Shown piece by piece: positions 12,103-23,541 of a DNA stretch of 64,000 nucleotides. The stretch is from Collybia mongolica (Eukaryota; Basidiomycota; Agaricomycetes; Agaricales; Clitocybaceae), in contig JAAXNY010000001.1 of the NCBI GenBank assembly GCA_013420905.1, positions 3,782,001-3,846,000 of the forward strand. Reading direction: 5' to 3'. Positions within the stretch are counted from its first letter, which is position 1. Every line of letters starts with the position of its first letter. The notes under the pieces were generated by a model. It was given only the letters and a program-made list of their open reading frames with translations, had not been told where the DNA came from and did not search any database. Position numbers and translations under genes: made by a program.

Positions 12103-15100
12103 CTATTCCCCAACCACCCCGTAGTGCTTCAGAAGTCCTTCTCGACCTCGACCACCACGATTATCGGCACCCCGCCTCGACACACTGCTGTCGTAGTATC
12201 GTGGTTGATTTCTGCATCTAGGGTCCCGGTGGCGATCGTTGTCGTAATGAGTTGAGGGTGGTGACGGTGGTGTATTTCGAGCTAGTCGGTGTAGTGGTCG
12301 GGGCGACCAAGACCGCGAAAGCCGGTTGTATGTGCTGGATCCCGGTATTGGTCTGTCTTGACTCAACCCTCGTCTTCCACGTCCGCCATCGGAACCATAT
12401 CGGCTATCTGGGCTTTGGCGTCTCTCACGGGGATATATATCAGTCAATGATGCCGTTATTGACTTGTGCTGACCGAATGTACTGGAATACTGCTGCTGGG
12501 AATAAGCACCGACGGCAGAAGGGGTCTGCCTCGCTGAGTCATGACTATTTGCAGTGGTACCGGAGAAGGATTGACTTGCAGATGGGATAGGAGGCGCGAC
12601 GGTGGCATTGCCGGTGCTTCTAAAGTTGTCCATATCGGTGTTTACTTTAAGTGGAGCGTTGCTGGAAATCCTAGTATAAAAACCTGAGCCAAAAGGAGCC
12701 CATGGTTTATCAGGAACCGATTTGTCCGATGGGCGACTCGCGTCACTGGAATGAGAATTTGCGGGACCCGATAACGCCTTACATGGTGAAGGTGTCCGAC
12801 TGGTACTTGCTCTAGCGGAATGGGGTCGTGATATTGATGGTAGGCCTTGGAGGAGATTGTCGCAATCCATTGTTAGTCGATCATTGGGATCAATATCCCC
12901 AGATGGGATCAAGTGGCGGGGATGGTTGAGTTTGTTGAGGTCGGCGAGGATCACGAGTCGTTGCAGATGGGGAGTTCGTTGTGGACACAGCGGACTGTTG
13001 TAAACCCAGACCAGCTAATAACCTCCGTTTCGCGGCTCGGATGGGGGCAAGTCTATCCGGGGGACCGGTAGAAGCGCAATCTTTGTTGGCTAATATTGCA
13101 GACGGCGGCAGCGAAGTCGAATTTCTAGGTTCAGATTTGACACGGTGTCCCGATGAACGTGGTCGAGCTAACGGTTCAGCAATTATGGGAGTCGAGAGCG
13201 TAAAAATGCGAGCTGGTTTGTGACTGAAGTGGACTTGTTTGAGATGGTACGAGGTTTGTGGAGGATACATCACTAGCGGCGGATGCAGGAGAAATAGGTA
13301 GTGCTCTAATCTGAGATGTGGATTGGGAGATAGGTAAGGTGGATAGCGATGCAGCAGAATCGGTGGACATCTTGGTCCGGCTGAGTACGGACGGTTTCAT
13401 GGTAGGCGTCGTAGTTTGTGGGAAACTTTGGAAACCCCACTGGCAGGTTTAGACTTGGAAGCAACCATTTTCGTGCTCGTGGAGGCCCCACGTTTCACCG
13501 TGGTTGTAGCCTTGCTGGATGATGCTACAGCGTCGGCAGGGGCCGCTTTTGTGACAAATGCTCTCGAAGCCGGAGTTTTGGCTTTGGGTGGGGGCGCGGG
13601 CTTGATGATTGCCTCATCGTCAGAATTAGGAACGACCTTGCGTGAACGACCAGACCCAGTCCTGCGTCGGGCCAGGAGCCGATCGTCATCCGAACCGTCG
13701 TCATTATCCTTACACTCCGCCCGTTTGCGTTTGGACGGCGGAGAAGGAGTAGGTACAAGTTCCTCATTTGATCGGGAAACAATCGCTGCTTCCAGTTTAG
13801 TAGCGACGCTTGAGGGGTTTACTGGAGTGTCACCACGACCATCGCTCTTTAATGACGCTTTGACAACTCCTTTAGTGACGAATGTCAAGAGCAACTTGAA
13901 TGCCGTGCTGAATTGAGGTTCTTTGATATTTAAGCGGAGGTGTTCCCTCATTTGATTCACTGCGTCGGAAAGCTGTGTCAAAGATAACTTTGAACGATGG
14001 AGATGGATAAGGTATATCACCATGACGTATTCGATAGGGACAAGTTTGTGTTTGGAGTTGCAGAAGGGTCGGCCTAACACTGGATCTATTAACCGCAGTT
14101 ATGATAGCGTTTTGAATGGTGGTCGTGACAGGGTCTTTTTTCACTAGGAAAATTTCGACCTTTTGGTTCTTTGGCTCCATAACTTTTGATGTTCCCGCTG
14201 TAATCATAACGATGATTTGTAGAATAGCGAAGTATTCCCGTTTCTGAGTGTCTTGAAACTTGAGACGACTGTCAAACAACTGCCTCCTTGCTTGCAGGTC
14301 ACGAGCAAGGGTGGCGTAAGGCGCGTTTATTGCGTTCATCCGTTCTAAAGAAAATAAGGTCGTTTGTGATGTTTAGGGAAGACTGGTGTAACTAACCTGC
14401 CGGAGTAAGAGCAACGCCCATTTGCACTCGCTACCCAAAGAAATGAGAACCATTGTTTGTATATGAAGATAGTTATACCTGATATATTTTTCGCTCATCT
14501 TCATCCGTGAGGTCTATATACTCTACACATGCAATTTGTTGGTTCTCAAACTCTTGTAATTCTGGTTTCGTAAGAAGTTTACGCCTCTGCCCTGACCCAT
14601 TCATGAAATACGATTTACGCCCGGAGAATCTAAGGAATCTATTAGCGCTACACGGTATGATCGAAAAGTGAGAGCCTCTTACGTATCCTTATCTAGAACA
14701 CATAGGAGGAAGGGTTAGAGAAAACTGAGAACTAAAATACCAAGCAAGAAGATGGATCACGAACGAGGTATCTTAGATGGGCAAAGGTCAGTCAAACTGG
14801 ACGAAGGGATGTACATAAAGCAACCTACCTCGCCATCCATGAACCTGAGCAATTATAAGAGGAAGAAGTCGGCCACTAGAGACAGCCACCCTTGGAACTA
14901 TTACGGAACGTACCGTTTTATTGACGTTAATCTTTGTTTACCATCGATGCATACCATCTTCCTAGGAATGTCACCGCATCGATAAGTGACGGCTGTGCTG
15001 TAGGTCATTTTCTGTAAAGGCGAGGAGGGAAGTTGGCAAGTGCGCACAAAATATGATAGGCGGCATATAATAGTTGTGAATGAGGGAATCAATGAGCGCC

Positions 15101-15523
15101 GTTTGCTTTGCCGAACTCCAAACAACATCTGGGTAGAGAATATTGACAAAAATTCTGGGTCAATTTGAAAGTGAGAACCACTCGCCTCGCTGGTATTCAG
15201 GGTTTAAGTTGATATGGCCCTCACCCAACATCTCTGGCGTGTTTATCAATTATGGAAGAGGAATGTTTCAGACTTAACATGCTGTGTAGTTGTTGCGCCA
15301 AGCATTGACATATTCTTGGCGGCGCGAGATGGGGATTAGTTCTAGCTTTGTTTTGGCTCTTTGCAGTGGCCTCCTTTGTAGATGGCCTGGTATTTATCTT
15401 TGGGCGATATGATATTGGAGCGGGTTCCGGTAAAGGTGGCTGTTCGTCTTCAAGTTCATCGTCCGAAACAAGAGAGGTAAGGTCTGAATCATAATCGTCC
15501 CAGTTTGCTGGGATTATTGGCAT
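12103..15523 (-). CDS. DUF262 domain protein with microexons
   Basis: This matches the basidiomycete DUF262 (GmrSD/ParB-like N-terminal) family. Exons from the start: 15523-15283, 15233-15186, 15128-15048, 14992-14914, 14844-14829 (16 nt), 14771-14765 (7 nt), 14692-14683 (10 nt), 14629-14479, 14430-14397 (34 nt), then 14344 onward; phases close throughout. Motifs in order: NWDDYDSDLTSLVSDDE, APPRICQ, INLNPEYQRDVVW, IDSLIHNYYMPPIIF, the hallmark CIDGKQRLTSIKRF, GEIPHKDTFSGRK, IACVEYIDLTDEDE, RVQMGVALTPAER. Introns 1 and 2 need GC-AG borders. Near 14085 the frame must change by one base between ITAVNRS and DPVLGRPF. Further frame changes occur near 13420, 13230 and 12900 in a Ser/Thr/Arg-rich tail. 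Either the gene is decaying, the sequence has indel errors, or tail introns are missed. Cellular role unknown. Confidence 0.7.
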
Positions 15524-15671
15524 TGTCGTCGGCTACCTCCAATTGTTGGAATCACTGATTATTGGATGGCCAGTTCGAGGTTGGTGAGAGATGTAGCACT
15601 ATGTGGATGTAATCTGAGGTTTCGCGGGGAGATGAGACTAGGAAAAGAAAAAAGAGGGAGGTGAAAGAGGT
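15524..15671. other. Short intergenic stretch
   Basis: Upstream of the DUF262 start on the minus strand. Nothing recognised. Confidence 0.3.
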
Positions 15672-15838
15672 TCAATCTGCAGTTGCTTTATGTAAAGCTA
15701 CGAGACCGTCATTGGCCAAATTCTTCAACATTTTTACCATGATCTTGCGATTTCTGAACTGCATCGTGTCGAGAGCTGCGAAGTCAAATTCATTTTCAGC
15801 AATATGCATGTTCTGCACTGTAGACACGATGCCCTTAT
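15672..15838 (-). CDS. Last exon of a small unrecognised protein
   Basis: On the minus strand a frame begins after a good acceptor (GTCGTCGCTCAG at 15839) and runs DKGIVSTVQNMHIAENEFDF, then AALDTMQFRNRK, KMLKNLAND and a TGA at 15672-15674. Its composition and helical pattern look like real coding sequence of a small protein. I could not fix the first exon; one candidate ATG is near 15900. I do not recognise the family. It would be transcribed divergently from SMC2. Confidence 0.4.
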
Positions 15839-15989
15839 CTGAGCGACGACACGTTGATCAGGGCCGCTCGCGATTGAATGGATGGTCTCAGGCATACTCA
15901 ACGTGAGAGAAGAGCCTGTCAAGCAACTCTCAATGTCAAGTGAGATTGGATGCGTACCAGTTTCGACTGCTCAGAATCCAAAGTTGATA

Positions 15990-16272
15990 TATATGCACGC
16001 TACAACAGCACGTCAGAGTAAGGGTTGCTGTAGTTGTAGTTATGATAGAGATTCTTTTTTAACCTGGATGTACTCTAAAATTAGATATAAATCGAGGCAG
16101 TTTATTTGCCTAACAAACTCTTCTTTAAATTTGTTGCAAAACGGAAAGCGATTTATTTATAGTATAATTTATACTAATAGTGTCTAGGGTCTATGTTCAG
16201 CCGGGGATTACCGGTATTTTTTGGCCACGCCACAGACGCGACTAGTTGAACCTTGTCTTCATCACCACCAGC
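15990..16272. other. AT-rich region upstream of SMC2
   Basis: The stretch 16060-16190 is very AT-rich and contains no gene. It probably holds the SMC2 promoter. Confidence 0.35.
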
Positions 16273-19200
16273 ATGCGAATCGAAGAATTAGTCCTTGAGG
16301 GTGGGGTCGATCTGGCCTGACTCGCGCATATCACTGACTACCCATATTTTGTCTTGTAGGCTTTAAATCATACCCTGTACGAACACAAATCACGGGCTGG
16401 GACTCATCATTCAATGCAATCACTGGCCTTAATGGCTCGGGAAAATCCAATATTCTCGACGCGATATGTTTTGTTCTGGGCATCACGAATATGTCTCAGG
16501 TATGTAAACTACTTTATCATATACCCCGCTAGACCTCATCAGAATTTCTGGGCTGCAGATGCGTGCGGCGAACCAACAGGATCTCATTTACAAACGCGGT
16601 CAGGCTGGCATCACCAAAGCCAGTGTTACCATAGTTTTTGACAATACAGACCGATCGAAAAGTCCCCTGGGCCAGGAGGATCATAAGCAGATTACGGTGA
16701 CCCGTCAGGTGTGTGTACTTGAAAAATCTGAAAGAATACTCCTCATGCCATTGCCCACCCACCTCCAGATTGCACTTCCTAATGTTTCCAAATATCTTTT
16801 GAACGGCCATAAATCGACACAGCAAATCGTACAAACACTTTTCCAGTCGGTTCAACTCAACATCAACAATCCCAACTTCGTCATCATGCAGGGCCGTATC
16901 ACGAAGGTGCGTTGTTTCTGCTGCCAAAATAATTCACCTCACCGTTCATTTCCTCTCAGGTCCTGAACATGCGACCGCAGGAGATATTGGGCATGGTAGA
17001 AGAAGCCGCCGGGACGCGTATGTTTGAAGAGAGGAAAGACAAAGCGCAAAAGACAATGGCTAAGAAGGAGAAACGCGTGCAAGAGATCCTCTCGCTGCTA
17101 GAGGAAGAAATCACTCCCAAACTAGAGAAACTACGTCTCGAGAAGCGTTCGTTTTTGGCGTATCGCAAATCGGTTTCTGAATTGGAGAAGATTGCTCGGG
17201 TACTGAGAGCATGGGAATGGAAAAGGGGTCAGGAGAAGGTGTTAGAAAAAGAGGAAGAAATTCAAGCAAAGAAAGCTGAGATAAAGCAGATCAGGAGTGA
17301 CAAGGAGAGAGCGATCAAAGAGACCGAGGCTGCAGAGAAGGACGTTATGGACGTGACGAAGAAGAGAGATGCGGAGATAAGTAAGGGAGGGAAGATGAAG
17401 AAGCTCGAAGAGGAAGTGGACAGTCTGGGAAAGAATTTGGTGAAGATTAAGACACAGGCCGACCTAAAGAAAAGTACGATCAAGGATGAAGAGGGCAACA
17501 TCAAAGTTCTCAATGACGAACTTGAGGAGGTGCGCTGATCCGACGCGGTGATTGTGATTTATTTCTAACTTTCGCATTTGTAGCTTGTATTGTCTTTAGC
17601 GGACAAATCAAAACAGGTCGAGGACCTCAATGCTTCATATAGCAAAGTTCGAGGCGAACATACTGCCAGCGAGACCAAGTTGGCTACCGCGGAGGAGCTT
17701 CTTCAAACCCTCCTCACTGGATTGTCATCGAAGAGCGCGAACAACTCAGGTGGTGGGTACATGGGCCAACTCGCTGAAGCTCGAGGCAGCATAGCACAGG
17801 GCGAGGCTGAGGAAGAACAGAGTAAAGTCAAGCTCGGTATGAGCGAAAAAGAGCTTAGAACCCTTGAGGGTCGATGGAAGGAAGTTGAGAAAGAGGCGCA
17901 AAAGGGAAAGAAGAGCGTTGAAGCCATGAAAGCCTCTGTTGAGGATTACAGACGGCGTGTCGCTGATTCAGGTTGGAATGAGGAGATGGAGAAGGCAGGT
18001 GATGCGAAATTGCGGGATGCCAAGACTGAAGTTCGGTCTTTGAGCGATGTGCGTTCCTGTTCGAGACTCATAATGTTACTGACAAAGATTTATATATATT
18101 AGCAACATGAGCGAGTCAGACAAAATCTTGGACCCAGGCTCACCTTCGACTACGTAAATCCAACTCCAAATTTCGATCGACGTCAAGTTCGGGGAGTTGC
18201 TGCATCACTCATCTCACTCAGTGAAGAACATTACAACAAGGCAACAGCTTTGGAAATTGCAGCCGGAGGTAAACTATTTCAAATAGTCGTGGAGAACGAG
18301 AAAATTGGGAAGGACCTCATTGACAATGGTAAACTGAAAAAACGAGTAACAATTATCCCCCTCAACAAGATATCGGCCTGGCAGCTGCCCCCTCGTGTCA
18401 GACCCCATTTCTCGTCTACATGTTAAGAATGCTGATCATCGCGGCTTATTAGAAACTTGAAGCCGCTCAACGACTAGCACCTGGCAAAGTTTATCCAGCG
18501 CTCTCTCTGGTCGGTTTTGCGAATGATGTTGCCAATGCCATCGCATATGTGTTCGGAGATACCCTCATCTGCGACGATGCCGAGTCGGCAAAACGGGTGA
18601 CATTCTCGAAAGACGTTGGTGTGCGGTCTGTTACCTTGGACGGTGATGTCTACGATCCATCTGGTACCTTGAGCGGAGGTTCTGCCCCCAGTGGGAGCGG
18701 GATACTCATCAGGGTCCAGGAGCTCATGGAGATCGGAGAGAGGTTGACGGCCGCGGGCAGAAGGCTAGAAGCATTAGAAAAAGAGAATATGCAAGGGAAA
18801 CGGGTCAGGGACCAGTGGAGGCAGCTTGTCAGGGAGCTGGAGATGAAGGAGCATGAAATGAAACTGATGGAGCAACAAGTCGAGAGCAGTAACGCCACAC
18901 GTGTGAGTGGCTGTTCTGCCACCTCTCAGCTCCTCTGTACTTACTTGACCCTTCTTAGATCGGAACACAGGTAGAAGACCTCAAAAAAACCATCGCCAAT
19001 TTGAAACTAGCGGTCCAAGCTGCGAAAGATAAGCAGAAAGCAGGGCACAATGAATGCAAGAAACTCGAGCGTGATATGGCTGAATTCAAGGATAACAAAG
19101 ATGGCAAGATCGATGAGCTTAAGGTAGGTACAAGGTCTTGTGGGTGTTGATTATTTCGGGCTCACGGAAGCTTTCTCGCCCGGCTAGGCTGATATCTTGA

Positions 19201-20748
19201 AGCGGAAGGCTGCTTTACAGAGGCACGCAGTCATTGTCAAGACCCAACAAAAGGAGGTACAAACTGCGACACTTGAGCTTGGTAACAGCGTTTCATCTCT
19301 GATACGATGTGGGTTTATTGATGATACCATATGGTACAGAGCAAATCGAGAAAGACATTGACGGTGCGAAGAAAAATCTGGAAGAGGCCGATGTGGGCGT
19401 GGTAAAACTCCACAAGGAGTTGACAAAACTTCATGATCAGGTGGCGACCAGCGAGGCAAGCCCGCCCCATACCAGGCCAGGAACTCAGAGTTTAATTAGC
19501 ACCCATAGGAAGCATATACCAATGCTGAGAAAAAATTGCAAGAAGAGCTGGCAACGCTCACGCGATTTGATACCGAATTGAAATCGCTGGCAAATGTGAT
19601 AAAGGAGAAGAAGCATGCAGTATCTCAGGCCGATCTCGACATTAAGGAAGCTGACCACGCCTTACAAGGTTTAGTCAAGGAAAAGGCGGGGGCGGTAAAC
19701 TCTGTTTCAAATCTAGAAAGACAACATGACTGGATTGTGCAAGAGCAAGAGTATGTACCCTTTTATCCCCCCAAGAGTCTAGATTTTCAATTACAGTACC
19801 AGGCAATTTGGACAGCCAGGTGGCGAGTTCGACTTTAATAAACTTGATGTCGGAAGACTGAAGGAGAGGGCTGCGGAGCTCGAGGATTCGCAAAAGGGCA
19901 TGAAAAAAAAGGTCAACCCCAAAGTACTCAACATGATTGAAAAGTATGCGTTTCCCCATGCGACCCATATAGTACTCCGTGTTAATCCAGTTGCCCCAGC
20001 GTCGAGAAGAGGGAGGACGAACTTCAAAAAATGTTGTCGACTGTCATGAAAGACAAAGAAAAGATTGAGGAAACTATCGAAGAACTCGATCGATATAAGC
20101 GAGATGCCTTACAGAAGACTTGGGAAAAGGTTAACGGGTAAGTCCAAGCTGTCTAAGCCAAGTAAACAAAGTTCACTCCATCCGTTAGTGACTTTGGAGG
20201 TATATTTGCTGAGCTCCTCCCCGGAAACTTCGCGAAGCTCCAACCTCCCGATGGGCAAGATCTAATGGATGGCCTCGAGGTCAAGGTCCAGCTTGGTAGT
20301 GTTTGGAAGCAAAGCTTAACAGAGCTAAGTGGTGGACAAAGGTCAGTCCTCCACAGTTTAGGCGGGGAGCTATAGTTGAATTGTTGATATATACAAATCG
20401 GTGTATAGGTCCCTTATTGCGCTCTCTCTGATTATGGCCCTCCTACAATTCAAGCCAGCACCAATGTATATCCTTGATGAAATAGATGCCGCCCTCGATC
20501 TCTCGCACACACAACATATCGGACAACTGTTTCGAACACGCTTCAAGGGTTCCCAATTCATCGTCGTGTCCTTGAAGGAAGGTCTGTTTACGAATGCAAA
20601 CGTCCTCTTTCGTGCAAGGTTCAGAGATGGTACCTCAATCGTGGAAAGAACAGCACAGAGATCGGTGTCGTCGTTATATACCAACGGTGATCGTGATGGG
20701 GACGACGATGGTAGAAGTGCGAGGCGTAGAAGAGGAGGCGGTGGGTGA
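16273..20748 (+). CDS. SMC2: Condensin subunit SMC2
   Basis: SMC2 is the ATPase of condensin that pairs with SMC4 to compact chromosomes. The start [18 protein letters not shown] is typical. Walker A is GLNGSGKSN, followed by [20 protein letters not shown] first coiled coil starts after [16 protein letters not shown] and is rich in Glu/Lys. The hinge holds FGDTLICDD, then [17 protein letters not shown] second coiled coil follows, and the C-terminal head has the signature [13 protein letters not shown] and Walker [11 protein letters not shown] followed by LSHTQHIG. About 14 introns separate the exons and I can follow the frame throughout, so it reads as intact, near 1,200 residues. The intron ending at 19508 may start at a GC (19456) or at a weak GT (19441); both keep frame. 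The last residues are an odd Arg/Gly-rich tail. Confidence 0.95.
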
Positions 20749-23541
20749 GGACATAGACACACTTGTACTGATTGTTCTGTGTTCTTTTTTTCGCCTTTTT
20801 TTCCTTTGCTATTTTCTACTAATCTTGTAATATTATTGCCACATTATCGTCACAGCCATGGCAACACATGCCAGGCCAACATAAGGAGAAAGACGTTCGC
20901 CTGGGATGTAACACGTCAGCCGCCATCCTTGGTACAAAGTAGCAACTACACACCTATCCTTGCCGACATGAAGAAGAGTCCAAGGAATCTGTTATAAAGG
21001 TCAGTATTGCTCGTTTTCAAGCCATCAGACCATACCCTTGCTTGTTTCTATCGATAAGTCGTGGTGCAACGGCACGCACATATGTGCATGTGCAGATGAC
21101 TAGTAAGATGACTAGAAGCAAGGATTGGAAGTTGAATAGTGCAGACTGGAGAAACGCTTTCAGCTGCATCCCTCGACGTCATTCAAAATGATATCTACCA
21201 TAAGTAATTGGGTATATTTAATCGACAGACAGACGAAGAGTTGCACAAAAAGTCGGACGTTAAACGTGGAGCAGTGCACACAAGCATGTGCTGCGTGGGA
21301 ATCAGCGTTCGCCACCACTGATAAATATGCCCAAATATTGGCTTTGACGTGAGCAGAGTCAACTCGTCCACCGCACTGCTGGTAATTCTCTGTTCTCCCT
21401 GGTTGATCTTGTTCAATCAAAATCGACGCGCCTGTAACCTTTAACATACAGCGCTCGCTAGCCGGGATTTGTTGCTCCGTAGGTACCAATTACTCACCTC
21501 CAAGCGTGCTCTCTTCGCACACATTCTCCATATTGCGTTACGGAACTCCATGTGGCTGGCCACAGATCTTGGTGAGACTACATACCTCCGCACGAAATTG
21601 AAGATCCGAGCGACGCCGTTCCACAATGTCTTCAAATCAAGTCAATGACCCATCATAATCCAACGCCCTGGAGTCTATCCTCTTCACCTATTGCGTCTAC
21701 CGGTGTGGCCTACCCCGATCGGCCGGGTGAACCAGTCATAAATCTATAGGTCGTCCAACTTGTGACGGCTTGTCAACCCTATCATATTAAGGTCACGCAA
21801 TCTTCAGACCAGGACCTTGCCAAGTCGAAATTCAACGCCAGTCTATTTATAGCTTCGATAACTCCCTTCAGAATTATGATTTGCTTCCCTGGTCCTAAGA
21901 CCACGCAGCCTCATGTTACATTCATGTGCACATGCGCATCTTCGCGCCATTCTGCTGACGTCCGGAGGACACGGTTTGTCTATTCGGAGTACTCCTTTGA
22001 AGGAGTGTTTTTGCGAAGACAGGATAGGCCCAAGTTTCAATTGTGAGCATGCTCTTTCCTCCCAGGATTGTCAGGGCGCTATCTGATTCAGTGGGTATTC
22101 CCCTGCATTTTGAAAGATTGTGTAGGCTTGCATCGTCATATAATTCCCATGCCATAACTCATTGCAGATAGGGTATTCTGAAGCTATCGACAATACTCCA
22201 CTCAAAGACCACCAGCGGCGCGAAATTAACACAAGGCAATGCGAAGAGCTACCATTCCGATTTATTAACCAAGGTAAACTCAGTTATCCCTTTCATCATT
22301 ACTACTGTTCGCTGATTTTAACATTGTCGCATGTTTTGCCCCGAAGACCGGGTACCACCCCTCCCGAGATTTTATCAACTCTGGATTTGGATGTTCTCGT
22401 CAATGCAGGGCAACGTCTTGCATACGTCGGCCGCCAAACTGATCCAGCTGTCTTGATTGTGGATAATTTTGGCCACACTTGGCTTTATTATTTGCCATGC
22501 TGTCAAGGAAATCCGCTGCATTCCTTTACGCACCACGCCATGTGATCTTAACTGCCAACTCAAGGTTGGACCCTGGCCTTCCTGTCAAAGAACACACAGA
22601 TCGTGGTTTGGTTTTTATTCAGTCCATACCATCGTTATATGCACCTCAATTCATGCCCAGTTACCAGAGTATCATTTTACTAGTTTACCCCTTAGTATTG
22701 TTGTGCTACGGTTTAAACCGATATACAACCTTTCGCTCGCTCGAGACTTCAAAGCTTCATCTCTCGAGTATATTGCATTACAGGGTTTCATATGACCTCG
22801 ATTGATCCGTTGGGGTAATATCATGTGGCACATTGGTTCGTGATCGCTGATTCTCAACTTCGGAATTCTAGTTCTCCCCGCGCTTCTTCCAAGCTTACCA
22901 CTGTTTGTCTCATGCCACATACACACTTTATGTGCCGATTAATATCTGGACGAGACTCGGCTGCAAATATCCCCTTGGGAAGCTGTATCGCCAAATAGTA
23001 TAGTATCGAGAACAGCCCGCCTAATATTCTTGGGCTCCCGCCTGCCCCGCAAAATCCAAGGTTCTGACAACTTATATCTGGGACCCGAGCACCCAATGCC
23101 CTCGTGGCGAATTTCATTCTGAGAAAATTCAAGCGTAACTATGCCACGTCCCCTGCGAATCAGACTGGTTTAGTGGTGAACGGGGAATGCACACGAAGGT
23201 TTGGCGTTACGTTTAGTTACCATTTTGATCTGGCGGCCAGTCCTCGGAGAGCGTGGTGTGTAATCCTGATGTTCCACATGCGCGACCGGACGTTATACGG
23301 CCACTAATGTAGCAAAACAGGTAGATTTTCCGTGATCCATCCCTCCCCTTTCGTTCCTGATTTTGTGAAACCAGAAATCTACAACCTGATCTGGAGGAAA
23401 CTCAATTACCTTATCGAGACCGTGACATCCTCAGAAGTACATACGCTTATCTATCTTTCGGCATGTGGTTCTGCCAATTTACTACAAGAAGGGTCAGCTC
23501 TGGTCAGGGATTACAAGCTCCCCAGCTTCTACCCGTCCAAC
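20749..23541. other. Long region without a recognised gene
   Basis: About 2.8 kb between SMC2 and the transporter gene. Short open frames occur on both strands; for example a minus-strand frame at 21441-21635 begins MKTLWNGVARIFNFVRR and ends at a possible donor. None shows a family motif or a complete splice model. It may hold a long promoter for the transporter, a non-coding RNA or a decayed gene. Confidence 0.4.
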
